8,966 bases of DNA, taken from contig LJUA01000061.1 in assembly GCA_001303545.1 (NCBI GenBank), positions 1 through 8,966 on the forward strand. Direction: 5' to 3'. Source of the stretch: Dehalococcoidia bacterium SM23_28_2 (GTDB lineage Bacteria > Chloroflexota > Dehalococcoidia > SM23-28-2). This document shows, in pieces, positions 1 to 5,588 of this stretch. The notes below the pieces were generated by a model. The model was not told the origin of the DNA, did no database searches, and was given only the letters and a program-made list of their open reading frames with translations. The translations under genes were made by a program, and so were the position numbers. Within the stretch, counting starts at the first letter, position 1, and each line of letters starts with the position of its first letter.

Positions 1-347
1 AACTCCTCGATGCCAAAGCTCTCGATGTCGGCCTTGCTCTTGAAGCCGAGGCTTCGCTCCACCTCCAGCTCGGCGGGCAGGCCGTGGGTGTCCCAGCCCG
101 CCTTGCGGGGCACCCGATAGCCCCGCATGGTCTTGTAGCGCACTATCACGTCTTTGTAGATACGAGACAGGACGTGGTGGACGCCGGGGCTGGCGTTGGC
201 GTAGGGAGGGCCCTCGTAGAAGATGAACAGCCGGTCCTCCGGCCGCTGGTCGATGCTCTTGCGGAAGATGTCCCGCTCCTTCCACAGACGGAGGATGCCC
301 TCCTCCATCTGGGGGAAGCTCACCCTGCTACTGACGGGCTTGAACAT
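1..347 (-). CDS. ileS: isoleucyl-tRNA synthetase, type 2-like, N-terminal part (runs off left edge)
   Basis: Class I aminoacyl-tRNA synthetase that charges tRNA-Ile with isoleucine in the cytoplasm. Only the first 115 codons are present; the gene continues past base 1. The start MFKPV, the segment YEGPPYANASPGVHH at residues 44-58, the KTMRGYRV run and GWDTHGLPAELEVE after it resemble the Thermus and eukaryote-like IleRS2 group, whereas IleRS1 usually reads GWDCHGLPIE. The ATP-binding HIGH signature is changed: residues 55-58 read G-V-H-H where Thermus has H-V-G-H, so the first and third positions are swapped. The ATG at 347 is chosen because AGGTG (354-358) lies 6 nt before it and because MFK is a common IleRS start. 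An ATG at 353 is in frame but touches that ribosome binding site. Expression should be controlled by the T-box leader upstream. Identity is certain; the subtype assignment rests on motifs only. Confidence 0.96.
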   Translation of the reverse strand, partial: MFKPVSSRVSFPQMEEGILRLWKERDIFRKSIDQRPEDRLFIFYEGPPYANASPGVHHVLSRIYKDVIVRYKTMRGYRVPRKAGWDTHGLPAELEVERSLGFKSKADIESFGIEE

Positions 348-669
348 CGACATCACCTGCCCAGTATACTGAAAGCCCGCCCCCGAAGGGACGGGCCTCT
401 TTGCCTAGCATGCCCGCGGTACCACCCTTGTTCCCCGACCGTGTCGGGGCGCTCTCTAAGGGCACGCCCCGACGTGTCGGGGTTATGCCCCTGCCCCTGG
501 TAACGGTGGGCGCTCCGGCCGAGTCTACTGACCCCGATATGTCGAGGCGTTCGGTCGGCGGCTCGGGAGGGATCTTCGAGCGGCCAGCGCTGCGTCCCCT
601 TGCACCTTCCGGGACTCGCTAGGCAGATAAGCCGCCCTACTCGTCTCCGTCGTCGCCTTTGTCCGATTT
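348..669 (-). promoter_or_regulatory. T-box riboswitch leader of ileS (Ile specifier)
   Basis: An RNA leader of about 320 nt that senses uncharged tRNA-Ile and controls ileS. Read on the minus strand, Stem I closes with GGCGGC (631-636) against GCCGCC (557-562). Its tip pairs GTCCC (611-615) with GGGAC (594-598) around the loop GGAAGGTGCAAG (599-610), which matches the usual T-box distal loop. ATC at 571-573, after GAAG and before CCTCCCGAG, sits where the specifier codon should be and encodes Ile. AGTAGA (524-529) and CCGTTA (501-506) resemble conserved parts of Stem II and the segment after it. Stem III is a two-part hairpin (433-439 with 476-482, 444-451 with 465-472). The T-box sequence AGGGTGGTACCGCG is at 415-428 and binds the free tRNA CCA end. 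AAGGG (425-429) can pair with CCCTT (386-390), which excludes the terminator. The pairings are from inspection, not folding software. Confidence 0.95.
372..396 (-). terminator. T-box-controlled intrinsic terminator before ileS
   Basis: On the minus strand GCCCG (392-396) pairs with CGGGC (375-379), and the inner arm (CCC against GGG) closes around a TTCG-type loop. Only three U residues (372-374) follow before the run is broken by C. The 5' arm contains CCCTT (386-390), which is also the 3' half of the antiterminator, so the two structures exclude each other as in class I T-boxes. The short U run makes it a weak-looking terminator. Confidence 0.75.
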
Positions 670-675
670 GCCACC

Positions 676-704
676 AGTCTAGCCGCCGCCTTCGCCTGTG
701 TCAA
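676..704 (-). promoter_or_regulatory. sigma-70-type promoter of the ileS T-box transcript
   Basis: On the minus strand TTGACA (699-704) is followed by a 17-bp spacer and TAGACT (676-681), a near-consensus housekeeping promoter. It starts 21 bp after the stop codon of the upstream gene and predicts transcription from about 669, right before T-box Stem I. Its position supports independent transcription of ileS. Confidence 0.85.
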
Positions 705-725
705 CCGCGCACACGTCTCGTCTCA

Positions 726-1049
726 TCACCAGCGAGAGGCGAAGCTGCGGAAGCCGTCGCGGACTTTCTCCCTTTGACTAGCGGTAAGCAGCTCGCTGAA
801 GAAGGACAAGCGGTCCTCCAGATAGGCCACGCCCGACACGACGTCAGTGACATCGTCGGAGGCAACCACCTCGGCGGCCAGCCCGCGCACCAACTCCTTC
901 AGCCGCTCGTCCACCAGAAGCCGGAGCAACGCCATCTGCGTGTCGCTCAGCTCCTCCGGCTCTAGCCCCTCGTCCAGAGAGAGACGACGGTAGAATTCCT
1001 CCTTGCCCAGGAGGCGAGCAAGCTGAAGAACAGCTATCCTCTTACTCAT
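726..1049 (-). CDS. hypothetical protein, 107 aa
   Basis: I do not recognise a family. The protein begins MSKRIAVLQLARLLG and is rich in Leu, Glu and Arg, with long predicted helical stretches and no Cys, signal peptide or membrane segment, so a small soluble cytoplasmic helical protein is likely. It contains the acidic run LSLDEGLEPEELSDTQ at about residues 23-38. The start at 1049 is preferred because an ATG at 1097 would put a perfect 25-bp hairpin (1071-1095) inside the coding region and add a proline- and glycine-rich N-terminus that looks non-coding. No good Shine-Dalgarno sequence stands before 1049. It lies 68 bp downstream of the zinc-ribbon gene in the same direction and could be cotranscribed with it. 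The T-box promoter begins right after its stop codon. Confidence 0.6.
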   Translation of the reverse strand: MSKRIAVLQLARLLGKEEFYRRLSLDEGLEPEELSDTQMALLRLLVDERLKELVRGLAAEVVASDDVTDVVSGVAYLEDRLSFFSELLTASQREKVRDGFRSFASRW

Positions 1050-1070
1050 CAGCGCTCTACCGAGACTGAT

Positions 1071-1095
1071 GGGGGCTGGCCAGTCGCCAGCCCCC
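1071..1095. repeat. perfect 10-bp inverted repeat between the zinc-ribbon gene and the 107-aa gene
   Basis: GGGGGCTGGC (1071-1080) and GCCAGCCCCC (1086-1095) are exact reverse complements around a 5-base loop. On the minus strand, the direction of both flanking genes, no T run follows it, so it is not a standard intrinsic terminator. It could be a processing or mRNA-stability hairpin, or a terminator that works without a U tract. Confidence 0.7.
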
Positions 1096-1117
1096 ACGTT
1101 TGCGTTATCGCTATATC

Positions 1118-1453
1118 CTATGCGCGGCCGCGAATCTTGTTATAGCACTCGCTGCAATATACAGGCCTATCGCCCCTGGGCAGGAAGGGCACCTCCGTCA
1201 TCTGGCCGCACTCGGCACAGACCGCGGGGTGCATCTGGCGCGGCGTACGTCCGCCAAAGCTGGCGGCGGCCCCATAGTGCACGTAGCCACCTTCCTCCAG
1301 CGCTCGACCCGACTTGCGCGCCGAACGGCATGAGGGGCAACGCGTCGGCTGGTTCAGCAGGCCTCTGCTCGCATAGAAAGCCTGCTCACCCGCCGTAAAG
1401 GTGAAACTAGCGCCACAATCGCGGCACATCAAAACCTTATCGCTGTAGGCCAT
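1118..1453 (-). CDS. zinc-ribbon protein with two paired-CxxC modules
   Basis: A 111-aa cytoplasmic protein with eight cysteines in four CxxC pairs: C10/C13 with C39/C42, and C79/C82 with C100/C103. The first module (CRDCG, then FTFTAGEQAFYASRG, then RCPSCR) fits the 'probable zinc-ribbon' family, in which four cysteines bind one zinc. The second module ends in RPVYCSECY, typical of small CxxC proteins of this kind. Two structural zinc ions are therefore expected. The middle part (about 48-75) is Gly- and Ala-rich and probably flexible. The molecular role is unknown; nucleic-acid or protein binding is a guess. The start at 1453 is fixed by a promoter whose -10 box lies only 10 bp before the ATG, leaving no room for a ribosome binding site. 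It lies 50 bp downstream of murJ but has its own promoter. Confidence 0.85.
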   Translation of the reverse strand: MAYSDKVLMCRDCGASFTFTAGEQAFYASRGLLNQPTRCPSCRSARKSGRALEEGGYVHYGAAASFGGRTPRQMHPAVCAECGQMTEVPFLPRGDRPVYCSECYNKIRGRA

Positions 1454-1463
1454 TTCTAGACAA

Positions 1464-1492
1464 ATTATAGGTCAGACCGCCTCAGAAAGCAA
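1464..1492 (-). promoter_or_regulatory. promoter of the zinc-ribbon gene, probably giving a leaderless mRNA
   Basis: On the minus strand TTGCTT (1487-1492), a 17-bp spacer and a perfect TATAAT (1464-1469). The ATG at 1453 begins 10 bp after the -10 box, so transcription should start about 3-4 nt before or at the start codon. No Shine-Dalgarno sequence is present. Confidence 0.8.
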
Positions 1493-1503
1493 CCGCCATC
1501 CCT

Positions 1504-3093
1504 TCATTCACGAACCAATCCCAGGCGGTGCCAGAAAGCGCGGGCCTCCTCGCAACGCAGTACGAAGGCGGTCAGGAAGAAGGCGCCGCTACCCAGGGCA
1601 CCACCCCCCATCACCTGCACCAGGGCCTCCCAGACGGTACGGCTACCCAGAGGGTCGATCGCCTCCTCCACCGCTATGAACGCCACCACCACCGCCGCCA
1701 TGAGAGCGGTAGCAGCGATCGTCCGCACGAGGAAACCCGCCAGGCCCGCCTCAGGACCGGCCAGCCGCTGACGGATAACGATGAACAGAAGGGAGGCCTC
1801 GACAATGGTGGCCAGAGACATAGCCAAGGCCAGGCCGTCGTGCTCCATCGGGCCCACCAAGGCCAGGCTGAACAGGAGGTTCAGCACCATAGAGATCAAG
1901 GCCATGGCCACCGGCGTGCGCGTATCGCGCAGGGCGTAGAAACCGCGGCTCAACATCTCGACGCCGCTGTGAGCGAATAGACCAATCGAATAGAAAAGGA
2001 GGGCAGAGGAGGTGATGCTCGCCGACCTTGGGTCGAACTCGCCTCGCTCCAGCAAGAGCGACACCAAAGGCTCCCGCAGCAGAATAAGGCCGACGCTCGC
2101 CGGGATGATAAGGAAGAGTATGTAGCGAAAGCTAGAAAAGAGGGTGCTCTGCAGTCTATCCAGGCTATCGGTGGCTGCCTGCTGGGCCATCGTGGGGAAG
2201 ACAGCCGTGGCGATGGCCACGCCGAACAAGGCCAGGGGCAGCATCGTTAGCATCCAGGCGTAGTTGAGGGCGGAGATGCTGCCCTCCTCCAGGCGGGAGG
2301 CGAAGAAGATCGCTACTACGAAGTTGGCCTGAGCAGCCGCCAGGCCGGCCATCCTTGGCAGCATCAGGCGGGCCACCTCCTGCACACCTCGATGGCGCCA
2401 GTTCGCCTCCAGGCGATACCTCATGCCCACACCAAAGAGCCCCGGCACCTGCACCAGCAAGTGGAGACCGGAGCCAAGCACCACGCCGGCGGCCAGGCCC
2501 CGTACGCCCCAGGGCTCGGACAGGAAGACGGCGCCGAAGATGATCGACAGGTTGTAGAGCATGGGCGCCACGGCCGCCAGGAAGAAGTGCTGACGGGCGT
2601 TGAGGATGCCGGTGAGCATGCCGCTGACGGCAAACAGGAAGGGCGAAACCAGCATGATACGGGTCAGCTCCACCGCCTTGTCCTGCAGTCCTTCCTCCAG
2701 GCCCGGCGCCATCAGCGGCACAAGCCAGGGGGCCAGGATCGCCGCCGCTGCGGCCAAGGCGGCGGTCAGAATAGCGACCAGGTTCAGAAGCGAGCTGGCC
2801 AGGCGCCAGGCCTCCGCCTCATTCTTCTGGGCGACATAGCGGGCAAAAGTGGGGATGAAGGCACTACCCATAGCAGCGCCGGCCAGCACCTGGAAGATAA
2901 GGTCGGGCAGGCGAAAGGCCACCCAGTAGGCGTCAAGGTCGGGAGAAGTGCCAAAGGCGTCGGCGATGGCCATCGTGCGGACCAAACCGAGGATGCGGCT
3001 GCCCAGGAAACCCACCGCCACAACCATAGCCGCCCCCGCTACGCCACCCCAGGGCCGCAAGAAGATCGCTTCGCTGTCGCTCTTACCCGTCAC
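1504..3093 (-). CDS. murJ: lipid II flippase MurJ (MviN family)
   Basis: An integral membrane protein of the MOP superfamily that moves lipid II from the inner to the outer face of the cytoplasmic membrane for peptidoglycan synthesis. The protein has 529 residues, normal for the family, with about 14 hydrophobic segments along its length. The N-terminal signature is clear: GSRILGLVR with R33 and R39, then DAFGTSPDLDAYWVAFRLPDL with D54 and R61. These charged residues line the central cavity in known MurJ structures. Other family-like segments are AAMGSAFIPTFARY (about 73-86) and the middle run ARLMLPRMAGLAAAQ. The start is GTG (3091-3093), with AAGGAG 3-4 nt before it; no better start lies nearby. 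It diverges from rpsT and has its own extended -10 promoter. No truncation or frame problem is seen. Confidence 0.96.
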   Translation of the reverse strand: MTGKSDSEAIFLRPWGGVAGAAMVVAVGFLGSRILGLVRTMAIADAFGTSPDLDAYWVAFRLPDLIFQVLAGAAMGSAFIPTFARYVAQKNEAEAWRLASSLLNLVAILTAALAAAAAILAPWLVPLMAPGLEEGLQDKAVELTRIMLVSPFLFAVSGMLTGILNARQHFFLAAVAPMLYNLSIIFGAVFLSEPWGVRGLAAGVVLGSGLHLLVQVPGLFGVGMRYRLEANWRHRGVQEVARLMLPRMAGLAAAQANFVVAIFFASRLEEGSISALNYAWMLTMLPLALFGVAIATAVFPTMAQQAATDSLDRLQSTLFSSFRYILFLIIPASVGLILLREPLVSLLLERGEFDPRSASITSSALLFYSIGLFAHSGVEMLSRGFYALRDTRTPVAMALISMVLNLLFSLALVGPMEHDGLALAMSLATIVEASLLFIVIRQRLAGPEAGLAGFLVRTIAATALMAAVVVAFIAVEEAIDPLGSRTVWEALVQVMGGGALGSGAFFLTAFVLRCEEARAFWHRLGLVRE

Positions 3094-3118
3094 TGTCTCC
3101 TTACCTCACAGGCCATCC

Positions 3119-3127
3119 ATTATAGCA
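3119..3127 (-). promoter_or_regulatory. extended -10 promoter of murJ
   Basis: On the minus strand TGC directly precedes a perfect TATAAT (3119-3124), the TGnTATAAT form. The best -35 candidate at 17-bp spacing, GCGCTT (3142-3147), is poor. Transcription would start about 18-20 nt before the murJ GTG codon. Confidence 0.65.
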
Positions 3128-3150
3128 ACACCCCCTCAGGCAAGCGCCAC

Positions 3151-3179
3151 TGGACAAAACGACCTGGCTTGCTTATGAT
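3151..3179 (+). promoter_or_regulatory. promoter of rpsT
   Basis: TGGACA (3151-3156), a 17-bp spacer and TATGAT (3174-3179). It lies 35 bp before the rpsT start codon and faces away from the murJ promoter, which begins 24 bp to the left. Confidence 0.75.
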
Positions 3180-3196
3180 AGCTGCGGTCTACTTGG

Positions 3197-3207
3197 AAGG
3201 AGGAGGT
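3197..3207 (+). promoter_or_regulatory. ribosome binding site deciding the rpsT start
   Basis: AAGGAGGAGGT contains two overlapping anti-16S matches, AAGGAGG (3197-3203) and AGGAGGT (3201-3207). It is properly spaced only from the TTG at 3215 and rules out the in-frame GTG at 3206, which lies within it. Confidence 0.8.
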
Positions 3208-3214
3208 GTCTCTC

Positions 3215-3580
3215 TTGGGCAATCGTTCGGCGGCTAAGGCCTGGCGAAGGTCTGAACGGCAGCAGTTGCGCAATCGATCAGGCCGTAGCGTCGCCAAGAC
3301 TTCCGTTCGCCGCGCCGAGCAAGCCGTGGCCAGCGGCGACCCTCAGGCATCGGCGGAGGAGGTGCAGGTAGCCATCAGCGCTCTAGATCGAGCGGCCCAA
3401 AAGGGAGCACTCCACGCCAGAACCGCCGCTCGCCGCAAGTCTCGCCTCATGAAGAAATACAATCCCCTGCTGGCGGCAACTATCGCTGCCAAGGAGGAGG
3501 AGGCAGCGGCGCGCAAGCGTCGCGGCAAGAAGGAGGAGGCCACTAAGAAGGGGCGCCCTGGCAAGAAGAAAAAGGAATAG
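3215..3580 (+). CDS. rpsT: 30S ribosomal protein S20
   Basis: A primary binding protein of 16S rRNA in the small ribosomal subunit. The N-terminal part, NRSAAKAWRRSERQQLRNRS, matches the S20 pattern in which small residues and Lys/Arg precede a conserved RxxLRN-type helix. The segment KGALHARTAARRKSRLMKKYN (about residues 68-88) matches the C-terminal S20 helix, usually written KGxxHxNxAARKKSRLxKKxN. I choose TTG at 3215: AAGGAGGAGG (3197-3206) lies 7-8 nt before it, and MGNRS resembles other S20 starts. A GTG at 3206 is in frame but overlaps that ribosome binding site. The product is 121 aa against the usual 85-90; the excess is a tail after about residue 88 of Lys, Glu, Ala and Arg ending in KKKKE. 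Such basic tails are usually disordered. The gene seems monocistronic. Confidence 0.93.
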   Translation: MGNRSAAKAWRRSERQQLRNRSGRSVAKTSVRRAEQAVASGDPQASAEEVQVAISALDRAAQKGALHARTAARRKSRLMKKYNPLLAATIAAKEEEAAARKRRGKKEEATKKGRPGKKKKE

Positions 3581-3648
3581 GACTGGGCCCAACCGTCCGC
3601 GGCCTGCGCTGAACAACCCTAGAGCGAGAGCGATAAGTATCCTTCACT

Positions 3649-3661
3649 CCAAAATTTTTGG
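3649..3661. repeat. AT-rich palindrome in the rpsT-SCP2 spacer
   Basis: CCAAAATTTTTGG reads as CCAAAA and TTTTGG arms around one central base, in strongly GC-rich surroundings. It lies 68 bp after rpsT and 114 bp before the SCP2 gene. It could be a protein-binding site or a small rpsT terminator hairpin, though the arms are only 6 bp and no long T run follows on either strand. Confidence 0.4.
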
Positions 3662-3692
3662 TGGACTAATAGCATAATTCCTCTCCTAGCGC

Positions 3693-3722
3693 TGGACGGA
3701 CTGAAGTCTTCGGTGGTATTCT
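3693..3722 (+). promoter_or_regulatory. possible promoter of the SCP2 gene
   Basis: TGGACG (3693-3698), an 18-bp spacer and TATTCT (3717-3722), 53 bp before the ATG. The match is moderate. A CATAAT at 3673-3678 was also considered but has no -35 partner. Confidence 0.4.
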
Positions 3723-3775
3723 AGGCCACGCTGCGTCGCTAGACTCAGCAGTGGGCAAAAAATAGGAGGTGTAGT

Positions 3776-4111
3776 ATGACTCAGCAGCTTCCCGAGACCT
3801 GCAAGGAAGGTCTTCTGGGCATGTGCCAGACCTTCCAGGCCGACAAGGCAGCCGGCGTTAGCGCGGTTATTCAGTTCAAGGTGACAGGGGCCGAGCCCGG
3901 CAGCTACTACGTCGAGGTCAAGGATGGCAAGTGCAGCTCCAGCGAAGGAGAGCACGCCAGCCCCACCGTCACCATCAACACCCCCTCCGACGTCTGGCTG
4001 AAGATCATGCGCCGCGAGCTGGACCCGACCACCGCCTTCATGAGCGGCCAGTTCACCTTCACTGGCGACATGGGCACGCTTATGCAGATGGGGAGTTGGT
4101 TCGCTCAGTAG
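3776..4111 (+). CDS. stand-alone SCP2 sterol/lipid-binding domain protein
   Basis: A soluble 111-aa protein that is essentially a single SCP2-type domain, a small alpha/beta fold with a hydrophobic tunnel for lipids or acyl groups. Supporting features are an N-terminal helix with FQADKAAGVSAVIQFKVTG (about residues 20-38), a YYVEVKDGKCSSSEGE strand-turn region, ASPTVTINTPSDVWLKIMRREL (the typical 'tvxxsxxdxxxlxxGxl' segment) and a final AFMSGQFTFTGDMGTLMQM helix, where family members read 'G+lkvkGDxxlaxkl'. AGGAGGT (3764-3770) stands 5 nt before the ATG, so strong translation is expected. No signal peptide or membrane segment is present. Bacterial single-domain SCP2 proteins seldom have a known ligand, and the neighbours do not suggest one. 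It ends 46 bp from the convergent LCP gene. Confidence 0.85.
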   Translation: MTQQLPETCKEGLLGMCQTFQADKAAGVSAVIQFKVTGAEPGSYYVEVKDGKCSSSEGEHASPTVTINTPSDVWLKIMRRELDPTTAFMSGQFTFTGDMGTLMQMGSWFAQ

Positions 4112-4157
4112 ACTACAGACCGCCCATCAGCATCAGCCAACAGACTCGTCGGGGGCT

Positions 4158-5549
4158 TTAGCTCTCGGGGATCTGGGCATCGGCACCCAGAACAATAACG
4201 ATATCGGCCGCGGATGTGGGGGTAGGCGTTGACTCGTCTGCCCCCACTTCTCGTATACGACTGTCAGGTAGTCCCAGCCATTCGGCTAGCTTCTCCGCCG
4301 TATACTTCTTTCCCGCCAGGTCGTAGATCAGCGTTTCCTGATGGTACAGCCCGTCGCTGGCATCGCTAATAGTGGTGTCCGTCTCCGGCAACCCACGGCT
4401 GGCCAGGTAGTCTATGATGCTGGTGGCCAAGCCAGGTGTCCCGTTGCCGTTTTGCACTTCCACAAAGGCCCCTTCCGCACGCAACCGACCATCGAAGAAG
4501 ATCTGCCGCTTCAGCACTCCCACCTTATCCCAATCGGCGACCAACACCTGAGCGTCACCGACAAATGTGTCCTCCACCGCCGAGGCCAGAGAGACAGTAG
4601 TGATGTTCTCCGGCGGGATGTCTTTGGCCAAAAGAGCCAGCCCCGGCACCTTGAAAACGCTGATGTCCGTGTCCACAGCATCGCGGAACTTGTTGTAGAT
4701 AGAGACAGCCCGGTTGGGCATGAGCATTTCGGCGTTCAGGACCGCATCCACCGCCGCCCTCATCACGTCCTGCTGCCGCTCGATGCGCCGGAGGTCGCTA
4801 GCGCCGTAGCGAACGCGCACATAGGCTAGAGTCCGCTCGCCATCCATGTGCTCCGGTCCCGGCTCGAACACGATGATCTGGCGGTCATCGCAGTTGGCGG
4901 TCAAGCAGTAGGAAGGGTCTACAATGTGATCCTCGATCTCCACGTCGATGCCGCCAACGGCATCGACCAACTCCATAAAGCCCACGAAGTCCAGCACCAC
5001 GTAGTGATCGATCTCGATGTCGAAGTTGTGCTCCACCGTTGCTACGGCCAAGCCTGGGCCACCGCCTGGATACTTCCTGATGGGCCCATACTCATAGGCC
5101 ACGTTGATGCGATCCTTCATGTAGCCCCCCTGACCGTCAGGGATCTCTACCCACAGGTCGCGGGGGATGCTGAAGACGCCGGCCGTCTTGCTGTAAGGAT
5201 CGATGCTGACCACGAACATGGTATCGGTGCGAGTAGGGTTGTCCTCCGGCTCATCTATGCGACGGTCGAGGCCCATCACCAGGACGTTTATCCGCTCCTC
5301 GATGCTGGCAGCCCCGGGGTCACCGCTATCTATGCCGGGCAACCTACCGAGGCCCGGCAGGTTGAGTTCATTTCCGGGCAGGAGAATATCGTCGGCCTGG
5401 GTGGCCACGATCAGCGCCATGTAGAAGGCGACAGCGGCAAAGATGGCAATACCGAAGATAAGCAGGGGATTCCGCTGAACGCCGCCCCTGGACGCTTCCA
5501 TCCCTTCAGCGGGATGATTTTCTTCCTCAGAACCGGATCGCCTACTCAC
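4158..5549 (-). CDS. LytR-CpsA-Psr (LCP) family cell-wall polymer ligase with LytR_C domain
   Basis: LCP enzymes transfer undecaprenyl-phosphate-linked glycopolymers to peptidoglycan on the outside of the cell membrane. The 463-aa protein has a charged cytoplasmic N-terminus, one membrane segment (about 29-49), a Pro/Gly-rich linker (58-80) and the LCP domain (about 86-272). LCP motifs are INVLVMGLDRR (87-97), TDTMFVVSIDP (108-118), SIPRDLWVEIP (127-137, with R130), DRINVAYEYG, VDAVGGIDVEI (195-205) and MDGERTLAYVRVRYGASD, followed by RRIERQQDV. Arginines of these motifs bind the lipid pyrophosphate in known structures. The part from about 361, starting FVEVQNGNGTPGLA, matches the LytR_C domain. 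C215 and C220 lie close together in the VDPSYCLTANCDD insert and could form a disulphide. Start GTG 5549 has no clear Shine-Dalgarno sequence; ATG at residue 17 (5501) is an alternative. It lies 39 bp after alr. Confidence 0.92.
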   Translation of the reverse strand: MSRRSGSEEENHPAEGMEASRGGVQRNPLLIFGIAIFAAVAFYMALIVATQADDILLPGNELNLPGLGRLPGIDSGDPGAASIEERINVLVMGLDRRIDEPEDNPTRTDTMFVVSIDPYSKTAGVFSIPRDLWVEIPDGQGGYMKDRINVAYEYGPIRKYPGGGPGLAVATVEHNFDIEIDHYVVLDFVGFMELVDAVGGIDVEIEDHIVDPSYCLTANCDDRQIIVFEPGPEHMDGERTLAYVRVRYGASDLRRIERQQDVMRAAVDAVLNAEMLMPNRAVSIYNKFRDAVDTDISVFKVPGLALLAKDIPPENITTVSLASAVEDTFVGDAQVLVADWDKVGVLKRQIFFDGRLRAEGAFVEVQNGNGTPGLATSIIDYLASRGLPETDTTISDASDGLYHQETLIYDLAGKKYTAEKLAEWLGLPDSRIREVGADESTPTPTSAADIVIVLGADAQIPES

Positions 5550-5588
5550 AAGGGAACCCTGACCAGTACAAGTCCGCTGTCAACATGC

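Noticed and set aside
401..622. Small plus-strand open frames across the region before ileS
   Set aside because: They cover the T-box leader, whose structures explain the sequence, and show Pro/Arg-rich non-protein-like composition.
1050..1097. Longer start (ATG 1097) for the 107-aa gene
   Set aside because: It would place the perfect hairpin 1071-1095 inside the gene and add a low-quality N-terminus. ATG 1049 starts a more natural sequence.
3206..3214. GTG 3206 as rpsT start
   Set aside because: It lies within the Shine-Dalgarno sequence itself. TTG 3215 is correctly spaced and gives a normal S20 N-terminus.
2392..3237. Open frame of 281 codons on the plus strand
   Set aside because: It lies opposite murJ, which has clear family motifs over its full length. 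The composition (His, Gln, Arg and Gly rich, low in hydrophobics) is typical of an antisense shadow.
3581..3648. Search for an intrinsic terminator after rpsT
   Set aside because: Only short GC-rich stretches are present, with no stem followed by a T run. The later AT palindrome is listed separately with low confidence.
4112..4157. Possible bidirectional terminator between the convergent SCP2 and LCP genes
   Set aside because: The spacer has only a 4-bp GTAG/CTAC repeat and no T run, which is too weak to call.
5576..5581. TTGACA on the minus strand before the LCP gene
   Set aside because: No -10-like hexamer follows at 16-18 bp, and the box lies at the very end of alr. Read-through from alr is simpler.
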